From Solibacteraceae bacterium (lineage in GTDB: Bacteria; Acidobacteriota; Terriglobia; Bryobacterales; Bryobacteraceae), in the NCBI GenBank assembly GCA_026984795.1, contig JALSRK010000024.1, forward strand, positions 372,001 to 436,000: DNA of 64,000 nt, written 5' to 3'. A model generated the notes under the pieces. That model saw only the letters and a list, made by a program, of their open reading frames with translations, was not told the DNA's origin and ran no database searches. Both the position numbers and the translations under genes were made by a program. Below are positions 33,180 through 41,231 of this stretch, one piece after another (position 1 is the stretch's first letter; each line of letters opens with the position of its first letter).

Positions 33180-33404
33180 CGTAATCTGCTCGGCGGGAAC
33201 CTGGTAATTCTGATCGCCATACTGAAATACGAGCCCGTTGGACTCGTTCAGCGTCAGGTGTCCGTCGGTCCCCCACGGGATCTCCTGGACGGTCCCCTCC
33301 AGATACATGACCGCCTCCGGGCTCTCCTGAGCCAGACCGGAGCCGGCCAACAGCAACGCGGCGGCGGCCGCCGCGATGAGACGAATCGCCGTGTTTCGAT
33401 TCAT
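32793..33404 (-). CDS. Exported protein of unknown function (intact copy)
   Basis: A 203-residue protein. ATG 33404 has AGGAG about 12 nt upstream and starts a signal peptide (residues 1-25, AAAAALLLAGSGLAQ). The mature protein has strands MYLEGTVQEIPW and GHLTLNESNGLVFQYGDQ, a helical segment EQITSYKWAQELEGVGEHLS and a C-terminal Trp/Lys-rich part (WWGNKYWKTNRNRHLWEARK). The layout suggests a small beta domain with a basic helical tail. No known family. A truncated, near-identical copy lies 12 kb to the left, so this gene evidently served as a recombination partner. Confidence 0.75.
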   Translation of the reverse strand: MNRNTAIRLIAAAAAALLLAGSGLAQESPEAVMYLEGTVQEIPWGTDGHLTLNESNGLVFQYGDQNYQVPAEQITSYKWAQELEGVGEHLSAAAAKVGRTLLPMAFHKERYLTVYFRRPGARHSDRLTFTVSKQLRKSADPVLAAWVQKNRSNPVMAGAFAEDDDAWWGNKYWKTNRNRHLWEARKAKAKEAGQVEVATREEE

Positions 33405-33475
33405 GGCTGAGAATTCTCCTGCCCCCACCATCGGCACGGGCCGGGTAGGACTTTAGTTCCATCGCCGCCGAGGAT

Positions 33476-33940
33476 TTACCTTAGGCGGTTGCGTGTCCGG
33501 GGACCAGAGGGCCGCTCCCGGCTGGGGCGGCCGGACGTCCCCTGTCCCGGGCGGGCCGCGCCGGGTTCTGCGGCCAACGCCACCGGGGCCAGCGGATCGG
33601 CGAACAGGACTTGCAGGCCGCTTCCCTCCACGCGGCCCACGTCGCGCTGGCTGAGCAAGTAGTAGTCGAAGCCGCAGAGCGTCTCTTCGGGCAGCGGTTT
33701 GACGGGCCGTAGGGCCCGGATGCGGTAATAGGACCGGTAGAACTCGAGCGCCTCGCGGTTCAGCCACGTGGCGGCGATCGAGACCGTGCCTTCGGGCGCA
33801 GTAGCGGTCCGCTCCTTCAAGATCCGGGCGATGCGCTCCGTGTGCATGTCGAAACGCCAGTACTGGAAATAGCCCGCGTGCATCTGGGTGAGGGACTGCA
33901 CGATGAGCAGGGAGACCAGCGGCAGCGGGTGCGCCCGGAC
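33476..33940 (-). pseudogene. C-terminal remnant of a GT39/83-like membrane protein
   Basis: The minus strand encodes PLPLVSLLIVQSLTQMHAGY, then FQYWRFDMHTERIARILKER and a soluble domain FYRSYYRIRALRPV...YYLLSQRDVGR. This is the last membrane helix and C-terminal domain of polyprenyl-sugar glycosyltransferases, comparable to the region around RRKDMARAVDYLRTRIP in the gene at 15680. There is no N-terminal part: a TAG at 33941-33943 in the same frame ends the small upstream gene, and no helices precede it. The C-terminal tail is Pro/Arg-rich and looks like read-out into foreign sequence. It lies just outside the right repeat of the cassette. Confidence 0.5.
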
Positions 33941-34189
33941 CTAGTAAGGCGGGTTTACTCGGGAGAACTCGTAGTTGCGGGGATCCAGGCCCCGCTCTTT
34001 CAACTGGACGGCGCAGTCGGCGGGAGAGTCGCCCACCGCCTGGATCCTGGGCAGCGGCAGGGTCTTTGGGGTGTAGATCTCCTTGGCGATCCACTTGCCC
34101 GTGAGGGCGAGCCGTTCGCGGAACGTCAGGCTCTCCATCGCCCGCCCGACCAGCTTCGATACGTCCACGGCTGTCTCGATCAGAGCCAT
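33941..34189 (-). CDS. Small protein of unknown function, 82 residues
   Basis: ATG 34189 gives an 82-residue product: MALIETAVDVSKLVGRAMES, then a helix FRERLALTGKWIAKEIYTPK and a compact C-terminus ending YEFSRVNPPY. The composition is that of a folded cytosolic protein with amphipathic helices. A TACAAT element lies 12 nt before the ATG, implying a very short leader, and there is only GGGG as a ribosome site. No family recognised. It starts 31 nt upstream of the stop of the sulfatase gene in the sense that the two are adjacent on the same strand. The remnant behind it is in the same frame, separated by a single TAG. Confidence 0.5.
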   Translation of the reverse strand: MALIETAVDVSKLVGRAMESLTFRERLALTGKWIAKEIYTPKTLPLPRIQAVGDSPADCAVQLKERGLDPRNYEFSRVNPPY

Positions 34190-34220
34190 CCCCGATTCTC
34201 GATTGTACCGCAGCGCCGCC

Positions 34221-35783
34221 TCAGGGCTTGAAGCGGTCCTCGGCCCGCAGCCCGGCCCACGCCCGCCAGAGCCGAGCGAGCGCATCCACCACCTGAGGGT
34301 GCTCCTCGGCGACGTTGTGGAGCTCCGTGCCGTCGCGTTCGATGTCGTAGAGTTCCCAGGGGCCGTCGTCGATGGCCACCAGCTTCCACTGGTCCCGCCG
34401 CACCGCCCGCCCGTGGTTCCACTTCCAGAAGAGGGCGTCGTGGCCGCGGCGGCGCTCCCCGCGCAGCACCGGCACGAGCGACTTGCCGTCCAGGCGCAGG
34501 ACGCGGCGGCCCTCGAAGCGGCTGGGGTGGCGCACGCCGGCCACTTCGAGCAGCGTGGGAGCGATGTCGATGACGTGCGAAACCTCGCGCGTCAGGCCGC
34601 CCGGCTGGCCGATCTTGCCCGGCCACCAGGCGATCAGGGGAACGTGGATGCCGCCCTCGTGATCGTACTGCTTGAACCAGCGGAACGGCGTGTTGCCGGC
34701 GTTGGCCCAGCCATGGCCGTAGCTCTGGAACGTATCCTCGGGGCCGGGCATGATCTCCGGCAGGTTGCCGGGGCGCACGGGGCGGCCGTCGCGGGTCGTC
34801 TCGGGCAGGTAGGGGCCCTTGCGGTCCGGGCGGTACTCGACGTGACAGGCCCCGTTGTCGGTGAGGAACAGGACGAGGGTGTTCTCGAGGCGGCCGGAGG
34901 TCTCGAGAGCTTCCAGGATGCGGCCGATGCCGGCGTCCATGCGGGTGATCTGCGCCGCGTAGACCTCCATGCGCCGCTGCTGCCACTCCTTGTTCTTCAC
35001 GCGATCCCACGGGGGCACGTCCGGGTGCCGCGGCGAGAGCTCCCAGGCCGGGTCGATGACGCCCAGTTCCTTCATGCGCTCGTAGCGGGCCTGGCGGAGC
35101 TTGTCCCAGCCCTCGGCGTAGCGGCCCTGGTGCTTTGCGATCTCCTCCTCGGGCGCGTGCAGGGGCCAGTGGGCGGCGGTGTAGGCCACGTAAAGGAACA
35201 GGGGCTTGTTCTCCGGAGCCTGGCGGACGAAGCCCACCGCGGCGTCGGAGATGGCGTCGGTGTAGTAGAAATAGGGCCGCTGGTAGTCGGCCGAGGCGTC
35301 CTCGTTGTCCCGCATGAGGGTGGCTGGCGCGAAGTAGCTGGCGGCCCCGAGAATTGTGCCGTAGAAATGCTGAAAGCCGCGCTGCAGCGGCAGGCCGTCG
35401 AAATTGTCGGGCTTCGAAAGGTGCCACTTGCCGGCCATGTAGGTCGAGTAGCCGGATTGCCGCAGCAACTCGGCGACGGTGATGGCCTCCCGGCGCAGAG
35501 TGCGGTTCTCGTCGAGCGCCAAGTGATGGTAGACGCCGGTGAGCAGCGACGCCCGCGTGGGCACGCACATGTTCGCCACGTGGAACCGCGTGAAGCGGAG
35601 GCCCTCGCGGGCCAGGCGCTCGAGGTTCGGCGTCTCGATCTCGGAACCGTAAGGCGAGAGGTCGGCGTAGCCGATGTCGTCGCCGACGATGAGGACGAAG
35701 TTGGTGCGGTGGTCGGGCTGTTCCGGGGGGCCTCCGCAGGAGAGGCAGGCGAGAGCGGCGAGGACAGCGAAGATTCCCTTCAT
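34221..35783 (-). CDS. Type I sulfatase (arylsulfatase A-like)
   Basis: A 520-residue alkaline-phosphatase-fold sulfatase. The N-terminus is a signal sequence with a possible lipobox (CLSC, Cys16). Metal ligands begin at LIVGDDIGYADLSPYG; the formylglycine motif is CVPTRASLLTG with Cys73 to be converted, followed by AGKWHLS and FLTDNGACH. The sequence VIDIAPTLLEVAGV and the C-terminal WKLVAIDDGPWELYDIERD are standard for the family. It hydrolyses a sulfate ester, probably from a sulfated glycan or aryl sulfate, outside the cytoplasm. There is an insert of about 60 residues around 215-270 compared with the other two sulfatases in the window. It stands alone on its strand. Confidence 0.92.
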   Translation of the reverse strand: MKGIFAVLAALACLSCGGPPEQPDHRTNFVLIVGDDIGYADLSPYGSEIETPNLERLAREGLRFTRFHVANMCVPTRASLLTGVYHHLALDENRTLRREAITVAELLRQSGYSTYMAGKWHLSKPDNFDGLPLQRGFQHFYGTILGAASYFAPATLMRDNEDASADYQRPYFYYTDAISDAAVGFVRQAPENKPLFLYVAYTAAHWPLHAPEEEIAKHQGRYAEGWDKLRQARYERMKELGVIDPAWELSPRHPDVPPWDRVKNKEWQQRRMEVYAAQITRMDAGIGRILEALETSGRLENTLVLFLTDNGACHVEYRPDRKGPYLPETTRDGRPVRPGNLPEIMPGPEDTFQSYGHGWANAGNTPFRWFKQYDHEGGIHVPLIAWWPGKIGQPGGLTREVSHVIDIAPTLLEVAGVRHPSRFEGRRVLRLDGKSLVPVLRGERRRGHDALFWKWNHGRAVRRDQWKLVAIDDGPWELYDIERDGTELHNVAEEHPQVVDALARLWRAWAGLRAEDRFKP

Positions 35784-35894
35784 GAGCGTCTCCAGGAAGC
35801 AGGCGTCACGGCGCAGGACCGTGCATCCCCTCTAGCTTATGCGACCGCGGGCCGCAGGGCCGGAGAGGCCGGGGCTCGGCCGGCGGAAGGGCCG

Positions 35895-36836
35895 TCACGC
35901 CGGCTTCGTGTCCACCACCTCGAACTGGAGTCCGCCGGCCTCGAGGCGTTCGCCCTTCTTCGCGTGGACGGCGCGGACGTAACCCAGGGCGGCGACGGCG
36001 TCCAGCGCGGGCGAGTAGGCGGCTGACGTCAACACGCCGGCCTCTTTGCCCCCGGCGGTAAGGGCGGTTCCCGGCTCGGGCGCCTCATTGCCAGCGGCGC
36101 GAAGCCGGACCAGCAGGCGGTTCACGTGGCCCCGGGCCCGGACGCGTTCGACGATCTCCTGGCCGACGTAGCAGCCTTTGTTGAAGTGCACGGCGCGGAA
36201 GACCTGTGTCTCGTGGGGAATGTAACGTTCGGTCAGATCCTCACCGTAACGCGGGCGGCCGTTCTCCACGCGGACGATGTGGGCATCTTGCCAGGTGGCT
36301 TCCACGGCGCCGGCGGCGGCTAGCCGCTGAATGGCGGATTCCTTCTCCCCGGCGGGGACGAAGATGCGGAAGCCGGGCTGTCCGGTGAGAGAAACAGCGG
36401 CGACGACAGCACCGTCCCAGGCGGTGGTCTCGTGATCGCCTTCCGGAACGGGCGCCCCCGCGGCGGCGAGCGTCTCGGCGGCCCGCGGCCCCTCGACGGC
36501 CAGGGTGGCGAGCCGCGGAGTGACGTCTTCGAGCGTCACGTCGTCGGCGATGATGTAGTTGTCGAGAAGGGAATAGAGCTTCTCCCGGGTCTCGGGCTCG
36601 GTGTCCAGGAGGAAGTGGCTCGGGAAACAGAAGAGATCCATGTCGGCGAGGACGCGCCCCTGGGCGTTGAGCAGGAAGGCGTAGCATCCCTGGCCCGGCT
36701 GGAGCTGTTCGACGTGATTGGTGAGCATGGCGTGCAGGAAGCGCACGCGGTCCTCGCCGGTCGCTTTGACCTTCCCGCGCCCGCTCACATCGAGCAGAGC
36801 AGCCGTTTCTCGAAGAGCCTGGTAGCCGTCCGTCAT
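35895..36836 (-). CDS. ygfZ: YgfZ/GcvT-like folate-binding protein
   Basis: A 313-residue protein of the YgfZ family, related to the aminomethyltransferase GcvT. It carries the diagnostic KGCYVGQEIVERVRARGHVNR region with the conserved Cys at about 222 and FLHAMLTNHVEQLQPGQGCY near the N-terminus. YgfZ uses tetrahydrofolate and supports assembly or repair of certain iron-sulfur enzymes such as the tRNA methylthiolase MiaB. The ATG overlaps the stop of the upstream membrane protein gene in ATGA, showing translational coupling. Cytosolic; no unusual features. Confidence 0.92.
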   Translation of the reverse strand: MTDGYQALRETAALLDVSGRGKVKATGEDRVRFLHAMLTNHVEQLQPGQGCYAFLLNAQGRVLADMDLFCFPSHFLLDTEPETREKLYSLLDNYIIADDVTLEDVTPRLATLAVEGPRAAETLAAAGAPVPEGDHETTAWDGAVVAAVSLTGQPGFRIFVPAGEKESAIQRLAAAGAVEATWQDAHIVRVENGRPRYGEDLTERYIPHETQVFRAVHFNKGCYVGQEIVERVRARGHVNRLLVRLRAAGNEAPEPGTALTAGGKEAGVLTSAAYSPALDAVAALGYVRAVHAKKGERLEAGGLQFEVVDTKPA

Positions 36837-37210
36837 GACAGTGATATCCAGCGCAGCCAGGCGGCGATGAACAGAACGGTGAAGCCGGACACGACGACCC
36901 CCGTCATCAGCCGCAACTTCTTGGCTTCATCGACAATCGCCGAGCCCGCCATCAACGACACGGCGAAGATGTGCAGGACAAGCAGCATCTTAATGCCGAA
37001 CCAGAACATGTAGCCGGGCGGAAAGGTGCTCTTGGCGAGAAGGTTGTAAATCCCTGAGACCACGATGGCGCCCACCGCTACCCGGGACCACCGCCGGAAC
37101 GCCGGAGCATAGCTGCGGGCGCAGAACCGCGCGTAGAACGTACCGCCCAGCAACACCACCACCCCGGCGATGTGCAGCCAGCGGAAAACGATGGCCAGCC
37201 CAGTTTCCAT
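36833..37210 (-). CDS. Small four-helix membrane protein (CopD/DUF-like)
   Basis: A 125-residue integral membrane protein with four hydrophobic segments. ATG 37210 follows GGGAGAGG at good spacing. The first helix contains FRWLHIAGVVVLLGGTFYAR and the third FWFGIKMLLVLHIFAVSLM; the His residues in helices 1 and 3 are placed as in CopD or cytochrome b561-like proteins, where they may bind heme or copper. Family assignment is tentative. It overlaps ygfZ by 4 nt, so the two are co-translated, which may link it to Fe-S or heme metabolism by inference only. Confidence 0.7.
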   Translation of the reverse strand: METGLAIVFRWLHIAGVVVLLGGTFYARFCARSYAPAFRRWSRVAVGAIVVSGIYNLLAKSTFPPGYMFWFGIKMLLVLHIFAVSLMAGSAIVDEAKKLRLMTGVVVSGFTVLFIAAWLRWISLS

Positions 37211-37311
37211 TGAATTGCCTCTCCCCATCATTCTACGGGCCTGGGCGCGGACGGCGGGCGAAAGGACGCCGAATTGCCGTGGGTCAGGCGTTCGTGCTGC
37301 TATGGGCATAG

Positions 37312-37944
37312 ATGATCCACGAAGTTCTGCCGGTGGGGATGCTCCAGTGCAACTGCTCGATCTACGGTGACGAGCAGACCAGGGAGGCCATCGTCGTCGA
37401 TCCGGGCGACAACGTCGATACCATCCTGGCCGTGCTCCGCCGCCACGGGCTGAAGGTGACGGCGATCGTCGTCACCCACGGGCATATCGACCACGTGGCC
37501 GGAGCCCAGGCGCTGCGGCGGGCCACCGGCGCCCCGGTCTACATGAACGCGGCGGACCAGGAGCAGCTCGACCAGCTCGACTGGCAGGCCTCCTGGCTGG
37601 GCATGGCGCCGCCGGAGCGGGTGGAGGTGGACGCGGAACTCAAGGACGGGGACACGCTGGCGGTGGGCCCGATGGCATTGACTGTCCTTCACACGCCGGG
37701 GCACACGCGGGGCAGTTGCTGTTTGTGGATCCCGGCGGAGAGGAAGCTGATCGCCGGGGACACGCTCTTCCGGGACTCCATCGGCCGCACGGACCTCCCC
37801 GGGGGCGACAGCCGCCGGATCTTGGCTTCGATCAAGGAAAAGCTGCTCGGGCTTCCCGAGGAGACGCGCGTCTTCCCGGGTCACGGCGAAGAGACGACCA
37901 TCGGCCGGGAGAAGGAACTCAACTACTTCCTGCGGGACCTGTGA
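37312..37944 (+). CDS. Metallo-beta-lactamase-fold hydrolase (glyoxalase II-like)
   Basis: A 210-residue protein with the complete MBL metal site: THGHIDHVAGA (HxHxDH), HTPGHTRGS, AGDTLFRDSIGRTDLPGG and FPGHGEETTIG. The order and length match small hydroxyacylglutathione-hydrolase-like proteins. It probably hydrolyses a thioester or related glutathione-type adduct, although glutathione is often absent from such bacteria, so the natural thiol is uncertain. It is divergent from the small membrane protein gene and has no signal peptide. Confidence 0.9.
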   Translation: MIHEVLPVGMLQCNCSIYGDEQTREAIVVDPGDNVDTILAVLRRHGLKVTAIVVTHGHIDHVAGAQALRRATGAPVYMNAADQEQLDQLDWQASWLGMAPPERVEVDAELKDGDTLAVGPMALTVLHTPGHTRGSCCLWIPAERKLIAGDTLFRDSIGRTDLPGGDSRRILASIKEKLLGLPEETRVFPGHGEETTIGREKELNYFLRDL

Positions 37945-37951
37945 GGCGGAC

Positions 37952-38239
37952 CTACGGGCGATCCTCGTCCGGGACGAGTCCGGCGCGGCGCTGTTTCTCC
38001 ATTTCGGTGATGACGCTGGAGATGAGGTCCTTGGCCCCTTCGATCCCCTTCAGGATCAACTGGATGTCCATGGCCGGACGGCCCGGCTGGCGGGCGCTCC
38101 GGCAGTAGACGCCGTGCTGTCCGACCAGCACCAGGGCATCGGTGAGCAGGTCCAGCGCCACCGCCAGACGGCCCCGCTCCACCCCCATCTGAAACTCATG
38201 GCGCTCCAGCGCCTCGGCGTGTTCTTCGAAAACCGACAT
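37952..38239 (-). CDS. Small helical protein of unknown function
   Basis: A 95-residue soluble protein: an N-terminal amphipathic helix (FEEHAEALERHEFQMGVERG), LAVALDLLTDALVLVGQHGVY, then IQLILKGIEGAKDLISSVITEMEKQRRA and a charged tail. The second helix resembles the 'sLatqALvhLG' part of DUF1844, but the match is too weak to assign. It converges with the MBL gene (7 nt apart) and lies 41 nt downstream of the stop of the esterase on the same strand. Third-position GC is consistent with coding. Confidence 0.55.
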   Translation of the reverse strand: MSVFEEHAEALERHEFQMGVERGRLAVALDLLTDALVLVGQHGVYCRSARQPGRPAMDIQLILKGIEGAKDLISSVITEMEKQRRAGLVPDEDRP

Positions 38240-38280
38240 CGCCCCTCCGAATCACCCAGTCTCCCGCCGCGGCGGGTTGT

Positions 38281-39141
38281 TCATTGGATGATCTTGCGCT
38301 TCTCGAGGAAGCGAAAGATATCGCGGTAGAGGCGTTCCATCTGCTTGTCGTCGAAGCCGCCGTGGCCCCCGCCGCGCACGCTGATGAGTTCCGCGTCGGC
38401 CCCGGCCTCGCGCAGGGCCCGGGTGAGGTTCACGCCGTGCTCGTAAGGCACCGTGGGGTCGGCGTCGCCGTGGATGGTGAGTACCGGCGGCACGTCCTTG
38501 CGGACGTAAGTCATCGGGGAAACCCGCCGGGCGAGTTCGAGACGTCCCGGCTGTGCCGGCAGCCAGGTGACGGCGTACTTGCGCATGTGGGGCCCGGCGA
38601 GCTGGTCCGCCACGTCGGTGATCCCGTACCAGTTGACGACCGCGGCGACATGGGCCTCCGGCCCCAGACGGGCGCCTTTGGGGGTGAGCCCGACCATCAG
38701 AGCCAGGTGTCCACCGGCGGAAGTCCCGGTAACGACGATGCGCTTGGGATCGACGCGGTAACGCTTCGCGTTGTCCCGGAACCATTTCGCCGCATTCAGC
38801 ACGTCGGTCACCGCCGCCGGCGCCGTGGCGGTCTTCGCCAGGCGGTAGTCGACGTTGCACACCACGAAACCCTTCTCGAGGTAGGGGAGGCAATGGCGCT
38901 TGATCATGCGCTCCTTGGCCCCGCCCACCCAGCCGCCCCCGTGGATCACGATGACGCCGGGACGCTTGCCCAGAGCGGCTTTGCCGGGCTGGTAGATATC
39001 GAGGACGGTTTCGGAGTACTGGTCGTATGGAACATTGGCTTCGATCAGAACCCAGCTCGGGAGCTGTGCCGCCGGCGGCCGGACCTCCTGCCCCAGCAGA
39101 CACACAAAGGCAGTGAAGGCGAGCAGGATGCGTTTCCCCAT
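38281..39141 (-). CDS. Exported alpha/beta-hydrolase (BD-FAE/acetyl-esterase type)
   Basis: A 286-residue protein with a signal peptide (residues 1-18, ending LLGQE). It has an HGGGWVGG oxyanion motif, the nucleophile elbow GTSAGG (Ser near 144), VLTIHGDADPTVPYEHG (acid Asp) and RGGGHGGF (catalytic His). This is the BD-FAE/carboxylesterase type found with polysaccharide degradation, removing acetyl or feruloyl groups. The ATG at 39141 is selected because the signal peptide starts there; the longer frame begins inside the divergent gene. It is divergent from the CBM9-like gene by 31 nt, and the two probably share a regulatory region. Confidence 0.85.
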   Translation of the reverse strand: MGKRILLAFTAFVCLLGQEVRPPAAQLPSWVLIEANVPYDQYSETVLDIYQPGKAALGKRPGVIVIHGGGWVGGAKERMIKRHCLPYLEKGFVVCNVDYRLAKTATAPAAVTDVLNAAKWFRDNAKRYRVDPKRIVVTGTSAGGHLALMVGLTPKGARLGPEAHVAAVVNWYGITDVADQLAGPHMRKYAVTWLPAQPGRLELARRVSPMTYVRKDVPPVLTIHGDADPTVPYEHGVNLTRALREAGADAELISVRGGGHGGFDDKQMERLYRDIFRFLEKRKIIQ

Positions 39142-39172
39142 AAGCTCATTATGCCTTCTATACTTGATTCTA

Positions 39173-39865
39173 GTGCGCATTCTGTTACCCGTTCTGCTGG
39201 TTTTTCTGGCGGCGGCGCCGGCCGCCGGGCCGGAGACGATCGTCAGCCGGCGGGCGGCGAAGGACTTCCCGCTCACCGCCGACCCGGCCTCACCGTATTG
39301 GAAAGACGTCCCGGGCGTCATCGCCGAAAACGACGCCTACAACAAGCCGACGCCCGGCCACCGCACCGAGATCCGTTCCCAGTGGACGGACCGCCATCTT
39401 TACTTCCTGTTCATCTGTCCGTATCAGGAACTCTACCTGAAGCCGGACCCGGTCACGGACAAGGAAACGCCGGAACTCTGGGAATGGGACGTCGCCGAGG
39501 TCTTCATCGGAGCCGACTTCACCGACATCCGCCACTACCGGGAGTTCGAAGTCTCGCCGCGAGGCGAATGGGTCGACCTGGACATTCACAGCAACGATCT
39601 GAACTGGCCCCGGGACATGAAATGGAACTCCGGCTACCAGGTGAAGGCGCGCATCGACCGGGAAAGGAAAATCTGGTACGCCGAGATGAAGATCCCCTTC
39701 GCCAGCATCGACAGCCGCCCTCCCAAAGCGGGCAACGAGTTCCGGGTGAACTTCTACCGGCTGCAAGGGCCGCCGCCGGATCGCAAGCAGGTGACCTGGC
39801 GGCCGACGTTCACGCGCACCCACCACACGCCGGAGTCCTTCGGGCGCCTCGTGCTGGGAGAGTAA
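39173..39865 (+). CDS. Exported CBM9-like carbohydrate-binding protein
   Basis: A 230-residue protein with GTG start at 39173 and signal peptide (residues 1-18). The mature part is typical of CBM9-like single-domain proteins: WTDRHLYFLFICPYQ, ELWEWDVAEVFIGADFTDIRHYREFEVSPRGEWVDLDI, YQVKARIDRERKIWYAEMKIPFASI and EFRVNFYRLQG. In acidobacteria and planctomycetes such proteins appear near esterases and glycosidases and are assumed to bind sugars; no catalytic residues are known. It lies 4 nt before the first phosphohexomutase gene, so they may be co-transcribed. Confidence 0.8.
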   Translation: MRILLPVLLVFLAAAPAAGPETIVSRRAAKDFPLTADPASPYWKDVPGVIAENDAYNKPTPGHRTEIRSQWTDRHLYFLFICPYQELYLKPDPVTDKETPELWEWDVAEVFIGADFTDIRHYREFEVSPRGEWVDLDIHSNDLNWPRDMKWNSGYQVKARIDRERKIWYAEMKIPFASIDSRPPKAGNEFRVNFYRLQGPPPDRKQVTWRPTFTRTHHTPESFGRLVLGE

Positions 39866-39869
39866 GGCC

Positions 39870-41231
39870 GTGCTGCGCATCTCCCACGTCGGCCTCCGCG
39901 GCGTCGTCGGCCGGGGGCTCACCGCCGCCCATGTGCTGGATTTCGCCGCCGCCTTCGGGACCTTCCTCGAGCCGGGCTGCCGGGTGGTGATCGGGCGCGA
40001 CCCCCGGGCCAGCGGGATCATGCTCCGGGAAGGGGTGCTCGCGGGGTTGACGGCTTGCGGGCACGACGTGGTGGACCTCGGCGTCGTTTCGACGCCCGTG
40101 ATTCAGCACTGCATCCGGAACCTGGAAGCCGGCGGCGGGGTCTCCATCGGCGCCAGCCACAACACGGCGGACTGGAACGCCCTGAAGTTCTTCGGTCCGG
40201 AGGGAATCTATCTCTCGACGGCCGAGGCCGGCGAGCTGCTCGACATCTATCACTTGCGGCGGTTCGACTTCGCCCCGTGGGATCGTACCGGCAAAGCCGT
40301 CGAAGAGCCCTGCGCCGCCGAAGCGATCGATTCCTACGTGGCCGTGCTGGGCGAGCACTACGACTTCGAGAAGCTGCGCCGGTTCCGCGTCGTGGTGGAC
40401 TGCTCGAACGGAACGTCGTCGATGATCCTGAGGCGTCTGGAACAGCGCTACGGGCTGGACATGGTGCTGATCAACGAGCGAACCGAGGGCCGCCGCTTCG
40501 CCCACGACCCGGCGACGAACCGGGAAACGGTGGCGCTGCAGCTCGCCCCGCTGGTGAAGCCGCTGGGCGCCGACGCCGGGTTCCTCTTCGACATCGATTC
40601 CGACCGCGTCGCCCTGGCCACCGAGACCGGCGAAGCGGTGAGCGAGGAGATGGTGCTGCCGCTGCTGGCCGATTACCTGCTGCCGCGGCGCGAAGGAAAG
40701 CTCGTCATTACCAACCTCTCCACGACGGCCCTGGTGGAAGAGGTGGCGCGGCGCCACGGGGGCAAGGTGATCCGCGTGCCGGTGGGACGCCAGGCGGCGA
40801 TCGACGCGCTGACCAGCTACCGGCCGGAACAGGTGGCGATCGCGGGCGAAGGGACAGGGGCGGTGATGATGTCCCAGTTCCGCTTCGTCTACGACGGCAT
40901 CGCGGCCATGCTGGCGGTGCTGACGATGATGGCCGAGCAGGGGCGGCGGCTCTCGGAGATCCTGGCCGGCTATCCCGTCTACAAGATGTTGAAGACCCAG
41001 TTGCCGCTGGTTTCGGCCCGCGTCCCCGAACTGCTCACCGAACTGCAGGAGCGGTACGGCTCGGGCCGGGTCAATACTACCGACGGGTTGCGGGTCGACT
41101 GGCCGGACCGGTGGTTTCACGTGCGGGTGAGCCAGACCGAGCCGGTGATCCGCGTGATCGCCGAGCGGCGTGACGAGGAGCCACGGGAGCTGTTCGAGGA
41201 GCTGGTGGAGGCGGTGAGGAGACTGGATTGA
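39870..41231 (+). CDS. Phosphohexomutase (phosphomannomutase/phosphoglucosamine mutase family)
   Basis: A 453-residue protein of the alpha-D-phosphohexomutase superfamily. The catalytic phosphoserine loop is GASHNTADWNALK (Ser near 94), the metal loop DIDSDRVAL, the sugar-binding loop GEGTGAVM and the phosphate-binding loop SQTEPVIRVIAE. The N-terminus GLRGVVGRGLT is shortened relative to standard enzymes, and the usual TASHNP is GASHNT. The substrate loop GEGTG departs from both GEESG (glucose) and GEQSG (glucosamine) forms, so specificity is uncertain. Start is GTG at 39870. The gene overlaps its paralogue by 4 nt. Confidence 0.88.
   Translation: MLRISHVGLRGVVGRGLTAAHVLDFAAAFGTFLEPGCRVVIGRDPRASGIMLREGVLAGLTACGHDVVDLGVVSTPVIQHCIRNLEAGGGVSIGASHNTADWNALKFFGPEGIYLSTAEAGELLDIYHLRRFDFAPWDRTGKAVEEPCAAEAIDSYVAVLGEHYDFEKLRRFRVVVDCSNGTSSMILRRLEQRYGLDMVLINERTEGRRFAHDPATNRETVALQLAPLVKPLGADAGFLFDIDSDRVALATETGEAVSEEMVLPLLADYLLPRREGKLVITNLSTTALVEEVARRHGGKVIRVPVGRQAAIDALTSYRPEQVAIAGEGTGAVMMSQFRFVYDGIAAMLAVLTMMAEQGRRLSEILAGYPVYKMLKTQLPLVSARVPELLTELQERYGSGRVNTTDGLRVDWPDRWFHVRVSQTEPVIRVIAERRDEEPRELFEELVEAVRRLD

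Noticed and set aside
34083-36026. 647-codon plus-strand open frame
   Set aside because: Starts with TTG and is antisense to the sulfatase with its CVPTR motif.
37952-38239. DUF1844 assignment
   Set aside because: Only one helix shows loose resemblance; length and the C-terminal half do not fit well enough.
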